A stretch of DNA of 64,000 bases from Paracoccaceae bacterium (lineage in GTDB: Bacteria; Pseudomonadota; Alphaproteobacteria; Rhodobacterales; Rhodobacteraceae): contig JAIXPH010000062.1 in the NCBI GenBank assembly GCA_027486345.1, forward strand, positions 1 through 64,000, in the 5' to 3' direction. The first letter of the stretch is position 1, and the number at the start of each line of letters is the position of its first letter. Of this stretch, positions 29,142-38,741 are shown in pieces. Made by a program: the position numbers and the translations under genes. Below the pieces are notes generated by a model. The model ran no database searches. It was given only the letters and a program-made list of their open reading frames with translations, and was not told the DNA's origin.

Positions 29142-29831
29142 TTAGAGGAGTGCGGTCAGGATCCGCTGCGCCTCGTCCTTTATATCAGCCAGTTTGGCAC
29201 GATCCTCGCCCGGAAAGAAGCGGGCGCGGGTGGCGGTGGGCAGGGGGGCAGGGGTGTCGATGACCACGCGCACCGTGGGCAGTTTGGCGGTTTCGGCCGC
29301 CCATGAGCGCGCGAGGGCGATTTGCGCCGCCTTGGTCGCGCCATAGGCACCAAAGAAGGGTTGACCGGCGCGGGGGTCGTCCAGAAAAAGCGCCGTGCCC
29401 TTGCCCGTTTCTGTGCCCGTTGCGCGCAGCAGGGGCTCCACCATCGGGATCAGCATGCCCGTGGCGCGGGTGTTGATGGCGATGGACTTCTCCCAATCCT
29501 TCTGGTCAAGGCTGCCCATCGGGGCCAAGGGGGCTGCATGGATCGCGGCATGGACCCAGAGCCCCAAGCCCCCCCAGCGGTCATGGATCGACCGGCAGAG
29601 ATGCCGCATCGCATCGTCATTGGTGATGTCCATCGGCGCGAGGGTCAGCGTGCCCGCACCCGGCAGTTTGGCGGCCTTGACCCGGTCGTCCAATTCTTCG
29701 AGCCCGCCGACGGTGCGCGCCACGGCCACCACCTGCCAGCCGCGATAGGCCAGTTGCTCGGCGATGCCCGCGCCTAGCCCGCGCGACGCCCCGGTGACCA
29801 GCGCAACGCGCGACGGATGTTCTCCTGCCAT
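29142..29831 (-). CDS. Short-chain dehydrogenase/reductase (SDR)
   Basis: This 229-residue protein is a classical SDR with the NAD(P) motif VTGASRGLGAGIAE. The active-site region is altered: the usual YxxxK appears as FGAYGATKAAQIALARSWA, while the upstream catalytic Ser position is not obvious. The substrate is unknown. The start at 29831 follows GGAAGGGT and lies inside the end of the upstream sulfotransferase gene, a 58-bp overlap in another frame, so the two are probably co-expressed. Confidence 0.87.
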   Translation of the reverse strand: MAGEHPSRVALVTGASRGLGAGIAEQLAYRGWQVVAVARTVGGLEELDDRVKAAKLPGAGTLTLAPMDITNDDAMRHLCRSIHDRWGGLGLWVHAAIHAAPLAPMGSLDQKDWEKSIAINTRATGMLIPMVEPLLRATGTETGKGTALFLDDPRAGQPFFGAYGATKAAQIALARSWAAETAKLPTVRVVIDTPAPLPTATRARFFPGEDRAKLADIKDEAQRILTALL

Positions 29832-30427
29832 GTGCCAACCCTTCCGATCCGGCCCGGCGTCCCGGCGGGGACGCTTTCGTTGTGGCGGATGGAACATTCC
29901 TGAAGGGCCAAGTCAAGGCGACCCGACATCCCGGCCCAATCCCACAGGGCGGGAAGGTCGCGCGTCAGAGCCTCGGTCGTCAGGCGCATGACATGGGGTT
30001 TGCCGACCAGAAATGCGTCAATATTGGCGGTGACCGTGGCCACCATGTCGCGGGCATAGTCCAGCATGGGCCGCGGACCCTCGGCCGCAGGGGATGGAAA
30101 GACGACGCCCTGCGCATAGGCATGCATGATGCCATAGGCCGCGCGAGCGGCGTAGGAATGCGCCACCGCCTCTGGATCACGCGTCAGGTGCACATATCCG
30201 GCGTTGGGGCCATAGCGCGTTTCCAACCGCCCCAGCATCCAGGACAGGCGGTTGTCAACCTCGACATGGCGGGTTGGATAGTCCAGACGCGCCGCGCCCA
30301 AGAGATGGCTGCGGCTTTCATGTCCCGCGGTCCAGTTGCTGGCATGGCCACAGGCACGGGCGAGGGTGGTTGACCCGCACCTCCCGGTGCAGAGAACGAA
30401 TATGCTGTCGAAGGCGGGTTTGGGCAT
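29774..30427 (-). CDS. Sulfotransferase-fold protein
   Basis: This 217-residue protein has the P-loop-like PAPS site of sulfotransferases near its N-terminus (VLCTGRCGSTTLARAC) and a downstream Arg/Ser element (VHLTRDPEAVAHSYAAR) of the 3'-phosphate-binding type. It should transfer sulfate from PAPS to an unknown acceptor. The start at 30427 follows GGAGAG. Its last 58 bp overlap the SDR gene. It lies 56 bp after the DUF1801 gene in the same direction and may belong to the purF message. Confidence 0.82.
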   Translation of the reverse strand: MPKPAFDSIFVLCTGRCGSTTLARACGHASNWTAGHESRSHLLGAARLDYPTRHVEVDNRLSWMLGRLETRYGPNAGYVHLTRDPEAVAHSYAARAAYGIMHAYAQGVVFPSPAAEGPRPMLDYARDMVATVTANIDAFLVGKPHVMRLTTEALTRDLPALWDWAGMSGRLDLALQECSIRHNESVPAGTPGRIGRVGTWQENIRRALRWSPGRRAG

Positions 30428-30483
30428 CGGAATACTCTCCGGCGGGGCGATATTCCGCCAACCCTGTCCCTGCGCCTCGGTTC

Positions 30484-30861
30484 CTAGGTTCGACCGTCGC
30501 CCGCTGCGATTTCGTCGAGGCGCAGCGCCACGATGCGGGCGACCAGAGCATCGGGCAGCGGGTGATCGGGCGTGAACAGCACCCCGGATTTCGAGGTCTT
30601 GAACCCCGCGCAATCGGCGGTCAACTGCGGGATGATGCGGCCGGAATGGGGATAAAGGCCAAGATGGCGGGCAAAGGCGGCGTAACCTGCGACCATCTTG
30701 CCTTTGGGTCCGGGCTGGCGAAAGCCGGGCATCGCGTAGGAGATCACCTCAAGATGCCCCGGCAGCAGGTCCGCCAACGTGGCGCGCAGCGCGGTCAGCG
30801 CGGCGCATTGCTCGGGCGGCAGGGCGGCCAGATAGGCATTCACCCGTGCCGCGCCGTCCAT
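30484..30861 (-). CDS. DUF1801 (YdhG-like) protein
   Basis: This 125-residue protein matches the DUF1801/YdhG fold. The marks are VISYAMPGFRQPGPKGKMVAGYAAF followed by LGLYPHSG, given here as the short motifs ISYAMPGF and HLGLYPHSG, and a FKTSKSGVLF strand near the end. Relatives are frataxin-like in fold and were proposed to handle iron, but no function is firm. It starts one base after the purF stop, so translation is coupled. Confidence 0.82.
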   Translation of the reverse strand: MDGAARVNAYLAALPPEQCAALTALRATLADLLPGHLEVISYAMPGFRQPGPKGKMVAGYAAFARHLGLYPHSGRIIPQLTADCAGFKTSKSGVLFTPDHPLPDALVARIVALRLDEIAAGDGRT

Positions 30862-30862
30862 G

Positions 30863-32323
30863 TTACTGGGCGGCCTTCATTTCAAAACCCTCTTCGATCT
30901 TGTCCGAAGGGGCCACGGGGTAATCGCCCGAGAAACAGGCGTCGCAATAGGCGGGTGAGGCCGGGTCGCGCCCGTTCATCTCACCGGCCGCGCGGTAAAG
31001 ACCGTTCAGCGAGATGAACTTCAGGCTGTCCACCCCGATCCAATCGCGCATCTCATCTTCGGACATGGTGGCGGCGAGGAGTTTGGACCGTTCCGGCGTA
31101 TCCACACCGTAGAAGCACGGCCAGGCCGTCGGCGGTGAGGCGATGCGGAAGTGCACCTCTGCCGCACCTGCCTCAAGGATCATGTCCTTGATCTTGCGGC
31201 TGGTGGTGCCGCGCACGACCGAGTCGTCCACAAGGATCACCCGCTTGCCCTTGATCAGCGCGCGGTTGACGTTCAGCTTCAGGCGCACGCCCATGTTGCG
31301 GATGGATTCGGTCGGTTCGATGAAGGTCCGGCCCATGTATTGGTTGCGCGTGATGCCCAACCCGAAGGGAATGCCCGATTCCGCCGCATAGCCGATGGCC
31401 GCCGGGGTGCCGCTGTCGGGCACGGGGCAGACGAGATCGGCCTCGACCGGCGCTTCGCGGGCGAGTTCCACGCCGATCTGGCGGCGGGTCTCATAGACCG
31501 ACCGACCACCGAGGATGGAATCGGGGCGGCTGAAATAGACATGCTCAAAGATGCAGAAGCGCGATTTGGCGGGGGCGAAGGGGCGGAAGCTGTTAACCTT
31601 GCCGTCTTCGATCACGACCATCTCGCCCGGATCGATCTCGCGCACGAAATCGGCGCCGATGATGTCCAGACCGCAGGTTTCCGATGACAGCGCGTAGCCG
31701 TCGCCGACCTTGCCCAGCACCAGGGGACGCACGCCAAGCGCATCGCGCACGCCGATCAGCTTCGTCCGCGTCATGGCCACGACCGAGAACGCGCCTTCGA
31801 CGCGGCGCAGCGCGTCCTTGATCCGTTCGGGGATGTTCTTCTGGATCGACCGCGCCATCAGGTGGATGATGCATTCCGAATCCGACGAGGATTGGAAGAT
31901 CGACCCGCGCTCGATCAGCTCGCGCCGCAGGGCGGCGGCGTTGGTCAGGTTGCCGTTATGGGCGATGGCGGCACCACCCATGCTGAATTCGCCGAAGAAG
32001 GGCTGCACGTCGCGGATGGCGGTGGCGCCCTTCGATCCGGCGGTGGAATAGCGCACATGGCCGATGGCCAGTTCACCGGGCAACGTGTCCATCACATCGG
32101 CCTTGGTGAAATTGTCGCGCACATAACCAAAGCGGCGGGCCGAGTTGAAACCGCTTTCGGGGTGATAGCTGACGATGCCGCCCGCCTCTTGCCCGCGATG
32201 TTGCAGGGCGTGCAGGCCGAGGGCCACGAAATTCGCCGCGTCGGCCACGCCGATCACGCCGAAAACGCCGCACTCCTCCTTCAACTTGTCATCATCGAAG
32301 GGGTGGGAAAGGAACGGGCGCAT
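30863..32323 (-). CDS. purF: Amidophosphoribosyltransferase
   Basis: PurF makes 5-phosphoribosylamine from PRPP and glutamine, the first committed step of purine synthesis. The 486-residue protein has a short propeptide, so that Cys18 in KEECGVFG would become the N-terminal nucleophile after cleavage. Glutaminase motifs (IGHVRYSTAG, AIAHNGNLTN) and the PRPP loop (VILVDDSVVRGTTS) are intact. cvpA lies directly upstream, as in many bacteria, and a DUF1801 gene follows after one base. Confidence 0.98.
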   Translation of the reverse strand: MRPFLSHPFDDDKLKEECGVFGVIGVADAANFVALGLHALQHRGQEAGGIVSYHPESGFNSARRFGYVRDNFTKADVMDTLPGELAIGHVRYSTAGSKGATAIRDVQPFFGEFSMGGAAIAHNGNLTNAAALRRELIERGSIFQSSSDSECIIHLMARSIQKNIPERIKDALRRVEGAFSVVAMTRTKLIGVRDALGVRPLVLGKVGDGYALSSETCGLDIIGADFVREIDPGEMVVIEDGKVNSFRPFAPAKSRFCIFEHVYFSRPDSILGGRSVYETRRQIGVELAREAPVEADLVCPVPDSGTPAAIGYAAESGIPFGLGITRNQYMGRTFIEPTESIRNMGVRLKLNVNRALIKGKRVILVDDSVVRGTTSRKIKDMILEAGAAEVHFRIASPPTAWPCFYGVDTPERSKLLAATMSEDEMRDWIGVDSLKFISLNGLYRAAGEMNGRDPASPAYCDACFSGDYPVAPSDKIEEGFEMKAAQ

Positions 32324-32428
32324 GGGGCCTCCGAATCCGGGGAAATTCTGCCCCCCGTTTAGGCCCTTGTCACGCCGCTGTCACGCCCCCTTTGCCGCAT
32401 CGCGGCACAGGGGATGTGCGGTGCGGGA

Positions 32429-33022
32429 TCAGTTCGCCGGGGCGGGGGTGGTCTCGACCGCGCCGGCCGGTTTGACGCAAACCGCCGTCATCTCATTGTA
32501 GCGGGCCACGATCCAGCCCGGCGCATCGGTGGGGATGGAGGCGTCGATGTTGTCCTGAAACGAGGCGAAGACCTTGGCCGAGCGGCTGTTGTCCACCATC
32601 GGGATCGCCTCGGACGCCACGGCGCGGTCATAGACAATGAAGGCCACTGCGACCAGCAGCACACCGCGCGCCACGCCGAACAGAAAGCCAAGCCCCTGAT
32701 CCAGACCGCCAAGTGCGGTGCGGTGGATCGCGGAGGACAGCAGCGGCGTGAAGAGCGAGGCGATGATCAGCGCCACGGCAAAGACGGCGGCAAAGGCCGC
32801 GATGATCGAGAGTTCGCAGGAATCGGCAAGGAAATCGCCCACGACGGGCAGTTCCTTGACCAAGGGCTGCACCGGGGCAGCGAACATGCGCGCGACGATG
32901 GCGGCGAGGATCCAGCCGAGGATCGCCATGCCCTCCCGCACCAGACCGCGCGAATAGGCGAGGATCGCAGAGAGGACGATGACGCCCGCGACGACCGCAT
33001 CGACCAAGGTAAAGCCTTCCAT
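32429..33022 (-). CDS. cvpA: CvpA family membrane protein
   Basis: This 197-residue inner-membrane protein has four hydrophobic segments in the first 150 residues (for example VVAGVIVLSAILAYSRGLVRE and GLGFLFGVARGVLLVAV as shorter pieces of each) and a soluble tail. CvpA is needed for colicin V production in E. coli and affects envelope stability; the mechanism is unknown. It sits between radA (21 bp) and purF (105 bp) on the same strand, a conserved order. Confidence 0.94.
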   Translation of the reverse strand: MEGFTLVDAVVAGVIVLSAILAYSRGLVREGMAILGWILAAIVARMFAAPVQPLVKELPVVGDFLADSCELSIIAAFAAVFAVALIIASLFTPLLSSAIHRTALGGLDQGLGFLFGVARGVLLVAVAFIVYDRAVASEAIPMVDNSRSAKVFASFQDNIDASIPTDAPGWIVARYNEMTAVCVKPAGAVETTPAPAN

Positions 33023-33043
33023 TCCACCGCTCCCTGCAAGCCG

Positions 33044-34402
33044 TCATCCGGCCCCGAATATTTCCCCGACAAAGGCGGTCAGATCCGGCATCTGCCGCAC
33101 CTGCATCCCCGTCTCTGCCCCGGTCTTGGACCGGCTGGGCGCAACGGCTTGGTTGAAACCAAGTTTCGAGGCTTCTTTCAACCTGTTTTCGGTCTGCCCC
33201 ACCGGGCGCAGCGCCCCGGAGAGGGAGATTTCCCCGAAAAGCACCATATCGGCGGGCAAAGCCACGTCTTCGCGCGCCGAAAGCAGGGCTGCGGCCACGG
33301 CCAGATCGGCGGCGGGTTCGCTGACGCGCATGCCGCCTGCGACGTTCAGGAACACGTCCAGACCCGCGAAGGGGATGCCGCAGCGTGCCTCCAGCACGGC
33401 CAGAATGGTGGAGAGCCGCCCCGAATCCAGCCCCACGACCGTGCGGCGCGGCGTGCCGAGGGTAGAGGGCGCGACCAGCGCCTGAATTTCGGTCAGGACG
33501 GGGCGGGTGCCCTCGATGCCCGCGAAGACCGCCGACCCGGGGCTGGCCTGCCCGCGTTCGGACAGGAACAGCGCCGAAGGGTTGGTCACCTGGCTCAGCC
33601 CGCCGCCGGTCATTTCAAAGACGCCGATCTCATCCGCCGGGCCGAAGCGGTTCTTCACCGCGCGCAGGATGCGGAACTGGTGGCCACGCTCGCCCTCGAA
33701 ATACAGTACCGTGTCCACCATGTGTTCCACCACCCGCGGACCGGCGATCTGGCCGTCCTTGGTGACATGGCCGACAAGGATGATCGCCACGCCGCGCTTC
33801 TTGGCAAAGGTCACCAGCTCATGCGCTGCCGCGCGGACCTGTGAGACCGAGCCGAGGGCGGCCTCCACCGTGTCCAGCCACATGGTCTGGATCGAGTCGA
33901 TCACCGCCAGTTGCGGGCGCTCGGCATCCAGCGTGGTCAGGATGTCGCGCAGCGCCGTTTCCGCCCCCAGTTGGACGGGCGCATCGGCAAGGCCAAGGCG
34001 TTGGGCGCGCATGCGCACCTGCGCGCTGGCCTCTTCGCCCGAGATATACATGCATTTCAAACCGTTGCGCGCGAAGCTTGCGGTGGCTTGCAGCAGCAGC
34101 GTCGATTTCCCGATCCCCGGATCACCGCCGACAAGGATGGCCGAAGCGGGGACAAGGCCACCACCCAGCACGCGGTCCAACTCCTCCATGCCGCTGGCGG
34201 CGCGGGGGGGCGGGGCCTCTTCGGTGGACAGGTCGGTCAGGGGGATGGTGCGGCCCTTGGCGCCCAAGGATTTGGGGCCAGAGGACAGCGGGGCCTCTTC
34301 GACGATGGTGTTCCATGCGCCGCAGCCGTCGCATTTGCCGATCCATTTGCGATGGACCGCGCCACAGGCCGTGCAGGTGAAGGCGGGGGAGGATTTGCTC
34401 AT
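33044..34402 (-). CDS. radA: DNA repair protein RadA
   Basis: RadA is a RecA-like, DnaB-type helicase that extends D-loops in recombination. The 452 residues show an N-terminal zinc finger (CTACGAVHRKWIGKCDGC), Walker A GGDPGIGKST, the RadA motif KNRFG, and a C-terminal Lon-like domain (DLAVAAALLSAREDVALP). I chose the ATG at 34402 because the family begins just before the zinc finger; a longer frame to 34543 would translate part of the 95-bp repeat region. It probably heads the radA-cvpA-purF run. Confidence 0.97.
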   Translation of the reverse strand: MSKSSPAFTCTACGAVHRKWIGKCDGCGAWNTIVEEAPLSSGPKSLGAKGRTIPLTDLSTEEAPPPRAASGMEELDRVLGGGLVPASAILVGGDPGIGKSTLLLQATASFARNGLKCMYISGEEASAQVRMRAQRLGLADAPVQLGAETALRDILTTLDAERPQLAVIDSIQTMWLDTVEAALGSVSQVRAAAHELVTFAKKRGVAIILVGHVTKDGQIAGPRVVEHMVDTVLYFEGERGHQFRILRAVKNRFGPADEIGVFEMTGGGLSQVTNPSALFLSERGQASPGSAVFAGIEGTRPVLTEIQALVAPSTLGTPRRTVVGLDSGRLSTILAVLEARCGIPFAGLDVFLNVAGGMRVSEPAADLAVAAALLSAREDVALPADMVLFGEISLSGALRPVGQTENRLKEASKLGFNQAVAPSRSKTGAETGMQVRQMPDLTAFVGEIFGAG

Positions 34403-34514
34403 GCCGTGCAGAGTGACGGAGGGCTGCGGCGGGGGCAAGGGGGGGCAAAGGACGCCTTGCGGCAGCCAAAGCACGTGCCCCATGGACATTGCCAAGGGCG
34501 CAACCGCTGGGGTT

Positions 34515-34609
34515 GCCCCGATGCCCAAAGCATCGGGGCGCACACAGCCCGCCCCCCCGGGCTGTGTGCACGTATACGTGCACCCACCCCGACGGGCCGT
34601 GTGCGCCCC
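34515..34609 (+). repeat. 95-bp structured element, copy B
   Basis: Six of 95 bases differ from copy A (18841-18935), at element positions 28, 53, 54, 78, 81 and 88. Position 28 (G to A) changes with both of its possible partners, 53 (C to T) and 88 (C to T). The central palindrome is extended to 16 bp (TGCACGTATACGTGCA). It lies 113 bp before radA, in the antisense orientation relative to that gene. Confidence 0.85.
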
Positions 34610-34633
34610 TGCCGTTGTGATGGGGAAGTAGAA

Positions 34634-35389
34634 TTATTTCAACGGCTTGGGCAGCGACACCACATTGCCGTCGCCCCGCACCGGTTCACCGAACTCCAGC
34701 CCGAGCGCGGGCAGGAGTTCGCGCAAATCCTCTTCAAGCCGCTTGAGTTGCACCTGCGCCTGACGCTCTTCGACCTCGACATCGGTCAGCCATGCGCGCA
34801 ATTCATCCGTCAGCGACCGGGCGAGTTTCAGCCGTTCGGCCAAGGCATCCACCTCTTCCTGACGCTGGCGCAGGAAGCGGCGGGCCCGGTCGATCTTGGT
34901 GTCGGAATAGATGCGCGCCAGATCGCGGGACTGGTGACTCATCACCGCCGCGAGTTCCAGCAACTCAGGCTCCAGATCGGCAAGCTCGGGATGGCGGCGC
35001 AGCACCTCCATCCGCTGGCGGATCGATTCGAACTCTCCAGACAGGGCAAAGACCCCGGCCCGGTCGGCGGCATGGGCGATGCGATAGGCGCGGGCGATAT
35101 CGTCCATGGCGATGCGAAAGCTGCGATGCCCCGTCTCCAGCGCCGCGATGCGCCGCAGGCTGGGCAGGGTCAGGCACAGCGCGACCAGCATCGCCAACAG
35201 CAGCAGCTGCACCACAAGGCCCGCATGCTGGGGCGACCAGTCACCCAGACGCAGCGGCAGGACCGGCCATGGCCATACGCCGAACGCCGCCCCCAGGGAG
35301 AACAGGGTCAGACCGGCCGTGAGGGTGATGATCAGGACAGGGGCAATGAACAGCGGCACATCGCGCCAGGCAATCGGGGCAGAGGACAC
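34634..35389 (-). CDS. Membrane-anchored coiled-coil protein, unknown function
   Basis: I do not recognise a specific function. The 251-residue protein has two membrane segments near the N-terminus (about residues 10-35 and 55-80), then a long charged helical part (about 95-230) rich in Glu, Arg and Leu and likely coiled-coil. I prefer the GTG at 35389, preceded by AAGGGG, over the GTG at 35446 that lacks a ribosome site. It lies 231 bp upstream of radA on the same strand. It may be an envelope or chromosome-organising scaffold, but that is a guess. Confidence 0.7.
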   Translation of the reverse strand: MSSAPIAWRDVPLFIAPVLIITLTAGLTLFSLGAAFGVWPWPVLPLRLGDWSPQHAGLVVQLLLLAMLVALCLTLPSLRRIAALETGHRSFRIAMDDIARAYRIAHAADRAGVFALSGEFESIRQRMEVLRRHPELADLEPELLELAAVMSHQSRDLARIYSDTKIDRARRFLRQRQEEVDALAERLKLARSLTDELRAWLTDVEVEERQAQVQLKRLEEDLRELLPALGLEFGEPVRGDGNVVSLPKPLK

Positions 35390-35535
35390 GGGAATGAACC
35401 CCTTACTGGATAACGGAACACCAAAAGACCAATCGGCCCATGCCACAGCGCGTGCGGGTCAGGCCCAGAGTGCAATCAACCAGCGCCTGCATCGATTCGG
35501 CAACAGATTTCGTGATTCGTGGGCGCGGGGGGGCA

Positions 35536-35913
35536 TCACAGGCCGCGGATCAGCACCACGGCCCCGACCACGGGCACGAGCAGCAGAAGCGTGCCGACAA
35601 TCCAGTGCGACCAAATCGGCGCGGGCCATTCGGTCAGCACCAGCCGCCCCCAGCCCCGCACCAGCCACAGCCAGCACAGGATCGACACGAAATTGCGGAA
35701 CGCCTGCAGTTGCGGGTCGGTCACTGGCAGGGGGACAAAGATCCACAGGCCGAGCAATCCGCCCCAGACGGCCAGCGGCAGGGTGTGGGGCACCTTGGCC
35801 CGCCATCCGGCCAGACCTGCGACGGCGATGGCCAAGGGCACGGCAGAGGTCAGCGCCTGCAGGATCGGCGAATGGCCGAGCAGATCGAGCATGCGGACCA
35901 AAACCGCCTCCAT
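35536..35913 (-). CDS. Small integral membrane protein coupled to the Mla-like ABC genes
   Basis: This 125-residue protein has about four hydrophobic stretches (around residues 15-35, 43-62, 70-88 and 100-123) and no recognised domain. Its ATG shares one base with the TGA of the ABC ATPase gene (TGATG), which strongly suggests translational coupling and a part in the same transporter or its regulation. The function is unknown. Confidence 0.75.
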   Translation of the reverse strand: MEAVLVRMLDLLGHSPILQALTSAVPLAIAVAGLAGWRAKVPHTLPLAVWGGLLGLWIFVPLPVTDPQLQAFRNFVSILCWLWLVRGWGRLVLTEWPAPIWSHWIVGTLLLLVPVVGAVVLIRGL

Positions 35914-36659
35914 CAGCGCACCGCGGCGATGGGGCCTGTGGCGCGGCCATGGATGAACTGCTGGACGTAAGGATCGGGTGTGGCGTCCATCTCCGCGACC
36001 GGGCCGCTCCAGCGGATCAGCCCGTCATGAAGCATCGCCACGCGGTCTGCGATGGCGCGGACCGAACTCATGTCATGCGTGATCGTCATGGCGGTGGCCC
36101 CCATCTCGACCACGATCTCGCGGATCAGGTCGTTGATGACGCCGGACATGATGGGGTCAAGGCCGGTGGTGGGTTCGTCAAAGAAGATGATCTCAGGACT
36201 TGCGGCGATGGCGCGGGCGAGACCCACGCGCTTTTGCATCCCGCCGGACAGTTCGGCGGGGAACATGTCGGCGGTCTCCGGCTTCAGCCCCACGCGGCGC
36301 AGCTTTTCGATGGCGATCTCGCGCGCCTCGGCCTTGGGGCGTTTGAGTGTGCCGCGCAGCAGGCGGAAGGCGACGTTTTCCCAGACCTTCAGCGAATCAA
36401 ACAGTGCGCCGCCTTGGAACAGCATCCCGAACCGGGCGAGAAAGGCATCGCGGTCACCCTTGGTCACGTCCTGACCGTCCAGCGTGATCGTCCCCTGATC
36501 GGGGGTGACAAGGCCCAGCACGGATTTGAGCAGTACCGATTTCCCGGTGCCCGACCCGCCGATGATGACCATGCTTTCGCCCTTGGCGATGGTCAGGTCC
36601 ACCCCGCGCAGGACGCGGTTGGGGCCGAAGGATTTGTGCACGCCGGAGAGGGTGATCAT
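35913..36659 (-). CDS. mlaF: ABC transporter ATPase, MlaF-like
   Basis: This 248-residue ATPase pairs with the MlaE-like permease to move phospholipids between the membranes. It has Walker A GGSGTGKSV, signature LSGGMQKRVGLARA, Walker B EIIFFDEPTTGLDP and the H-loop MTITHD. The LSGGMQKRV form and the DPIMSGVINDLI stretch are typical of the Mla/Ttg2 class. The start overlaps the permease stop by ATGA. No MCE-domain (MlaD) gene is in the window, so the substrate-binding part must be elsewhere. Confidence 0.92.
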   Translation of the reverse strand: MITLSGVHKSFGPNRVLRGVDLTIAKGESMVIIGGSGTGKSVLLKSVLGLVTPDQGTITLDGQDVTKGDRDAFLARFGMLFQGGALFDSLKVWENVAFRLLRGTLKRPKAEAREIAIEKLRRVGLKPETADMFPAELSGGMQKRVGLARAIAASPEIIFFDEPTTGLDPIMSGVINDLIREIVVEMGATAMTITHDMSSVRAIADRVAMLHDGLIRWSGPVAEMDATPDPYVQQFIHGRATGPIAAVR

Positions 36660-37438
36660 GCGCTGAAAAACACCTCTGTCAGCAGGTAGTTGGCGGCAAG
36701 GATCAGCACGGATGCCCCCACCACGGCTGCCTTGGTCGCGGCCCCCACGCCCTGCGCGCCGCGCCCCGAATTCATGCCGTGATAGCAGCCCATGACGGCC
36801 ACGATGAAGCCGAAGGCGGCCCCTTTCCACAGGCCCGAGGTGACATCCCAGACTTCAAGGAAATCGGCAGTGTTTTGCAGATAGGTGGCCGAATTGAAGC
36901 CAAGACGCTGCACCCCCACCATCCAGCCCCCGGCAATGCCGATGGCATCACCCACCGCGACCAGCACCGGCACTGCCAGCGTGGCGGCCAGCACGCGCGG
37001 CACGGCGAGGTATTTCAGCGGGTTGGTCGAAAGCGTCACCAGCGCGTCGATCTGTTCGGTGACCTTCATGGTGCCGATTTCAGCGGCAATCGACGAAGCC
37101 ACCCGCGCTGCGACCATCAGGCCGCCCAAGACGGGGCCCAACTCGCGCACCATGCCGATGGCGACGATAGAGGGGACCACCGCCTCGGCATTGAACCTTG
37201 CCCCACCGGAATAGATTTGCAGCGCCAAAGCGCCGCCGGTGAAGACGGCGGTCAGGCCGACAACGGGCAGGGAAAACCAGCCGATCTGCATCAGGGCTTG
37301 GCCGAATTCCCGCGGGTAGAAGGGCGGGCGGAAGATGTGGCTCACGATGGCGGCGGCGAAAAGCGCCACCCGCCCGGTCGCGGCCAAGAGCGCCAGCGTC
37401 ATGCGCCCCAGCGCGGCGAGGGGGGCGGTGAGGGTCAC
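36656..37438 (-). CDS. mlaE: ABC transporter permease, MlaE family
   Basis: This 260-residue MlaE/YrbE permease has about five membrane helices and the family pieces [46 protein letters not shown] and EQIDAL (the conserved helix that docks on the ATPase). I chose the GTG at 37438, preceded by GGAGGA and overlapping the alr stop (GTGA). It forms a coupled set with MlaF and the small membrane protein. Confidence 0.92.
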   Translation of the reverse strand: MTLTAPLAALGRMTLALLAATGRVALFAAAIVSHIFRPPFYPREFGQALMQIGWFSLPVVGLTAVFTGGALALQIYSGGARFNAEAVVPSIVAIGMVRELGPVLGGLMVAARVASSIAAEIGTMKVTEQIDALVTLSTNPLKYLAVPRVLAATLAVPVLVAVGDAIGIAGGWMVGVQRLGFNSATYLQNTADFLEVWDVTSGLWKGAAFGFIVAVMGCYHGMNSGRGAQGVGAATKAAVVGASVLILAANYLLTEVFFSA

Positions 37439-38511
37439 GCGCTCTGTCCTCCGTTCCAATCCACTGCGCTACGCTCGATATGGCGGCGGGTATAGCGATT
37501 GCCAAGGCTGGTCAGGATCTCATAGCCGATCGTGTTGCCGATGGTGGCGAGTTGGTCCACCCCCTGATGGGGCCCGAGGATGTCCAATGTGCGCGGCACC
37601 TGCGGCAGATGGCCGATGTCGACGGTGATCAGGTCCATCGAGACGCGGCCCACCAGCGGACAGGGGGTGTCGCCATCCCAGAGCGTGGCCTTGCCCGACA
37701 GGCTGCGCAGCAGCCCATCGGCATAGCCGCCCGACACGGTCGCGATGACCGTGGGCCGATCCGCGACCCAGGTGTTGGAATAGCCCACGGGTTCGCCCAT
37801 CGCGACCTCACGCGTCTGGATCACCGGCAGCGACAGGCGCACCACCGGATGGGCCTGCGCAAACGGCTGTCCGCCATAAAGCCCGATGCCGGGGCGGGTC
37901 AGGTCGAATTGATAGCGCGGACCAAGGAAAATCCCCCCGGTCGAGGCAAGGCTGCGTGGCACGCCGGTGCCATCGGTCATGGCGTGGAAGGCCTGCAATT
38001 GCACGGTATTCATCGGATGTTCCGGCTCATCCGCGCAGGCCAGATGCGACATCAGAAGTTCCGGCCCGGCCTCCAGCACGAAGGGGGCCACGGCCTCCCA
38101 TTCGCCTTCCTCCATGCCCAGACGGTTCATGCCGGTGTCCAGTTGCACGCCAAAGGGCTGGCCGGGCAGGGATTCCAGATGCCGCGTGACCTGTTCCACC
38201 GAGTTCAGCATCGGCGTCAGATCAAGGTCGTGGATCATCTCGGTATCCCCGGCCATATGGCCCGAGAGGATGCAGATCTGCGGCCCTGGTCCCAGCGCCT
38301 GCCGCACGGCGGCCCCTTCTTCGGCAACGGCGACGAAGAAGCGCCGCGCCCCCGCCTGTGCCAGCGCGCGCACGACACGGGTGGTGCCAAGGCCATAGGC
38401 ATCCGCCTTGACCACGGCGGCGGTCTGCACGCCCGAGGGGGTAAGCCGGTCCAAGGCGCGCCAATTGGCGGCGATGGCGTCGAGGTCGATGGAAAGCGAT
38501 GCGGTGGCCAT
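37435..38511 (-). CDS. alr: Alanine racemase
   Basis: Alr is a PLP enzyme that makes D-alanine for peptidoglycan. The 358-residue protein has the PLP Lys35 in [11 protein letters not shown], the second catalytic Tyr in the GGYADGLLR motif, and ITVDIGHLP near the C-terminus. It stands between dnaB and the MlaE-like gene, with its stop overlapping the latter's start (GTGA), so lipid transport and D-Ala synthesis may share one message. Confidence 0.96.
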   Translation of the reverse strand: MATASLSIDLDAIAANWRALDRLTPSGVQTAAVVKADAYGLGTTRVVRALAQAGARRFFVAVAEEGAAVRQALGPGPQICILSGHMAGDTEMIHDLDLTPMLNSVEQVTRHLESLPGQPFGVQLDTGMNRLGMEEGEWEAVAPFVLEAGPELLMSHLACADEPEHPMNTVQLQAFHAMTDGTGVPRSLASTGGIFLGPRYQFDLTRPGIGLYGGQPFAQAHPVVRLSLPVIQTREVAMGEPVGYSNTWVADRPTVIATVSGGYADGLLRSLSGKATLWDGDTPCPLVGRVSMDLITVDIGHLPQVPRTLDILGPHQGVDQLATIGNTIGYEILTSLGNRYTRRHIERSAVDWNGGQSA

Positions 38512-38664
38512 GATGCGCCGTTTCTGACAGGGAGGGGGACAGGGTCAAGCGGTTTCGTCGGGGTCGGCCGCCATCCCGGCCGGTGATCTGGCGGACAGGC
38601 GCGGGCCGCGCCTGCGAGTCATGCACCCCGCCCCGCGCCGGGCGCGCGGGCCGGGGCCCGGTCA

Positions 38665-38740
38665 GGGGGCGCTCGCGCCCCCTCTGGCCGCGCGCGGCCA
38701 TTCACCCCCTGAGGATATTTGCCGCAACGGGGAAGCGGGG
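38665..38740. repeat. GC hairpins plus GAGGATATTT repeat, copy 3
   Basis: GGGGGCGCTCGCGCCCCC and TGGCCGCGCGCGGCCA hairpins are followed by CCCCTGAGGATATTT and GCAACGGGGAAGCGGG. The tail is nearly identical to copy 1 (12367-12394). It abuts the dnaB stop codon and probably ends dnaB transcription. Confidence 0.7.
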
Positions 38741-38741
38741 A

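Noticed and set aside
34403-34543. A longer N-terminus for RadA
   Set aside because: It would translate promoter and repeat-flanking DNA; RadA proteins begin just before the zinc finger at 34402.
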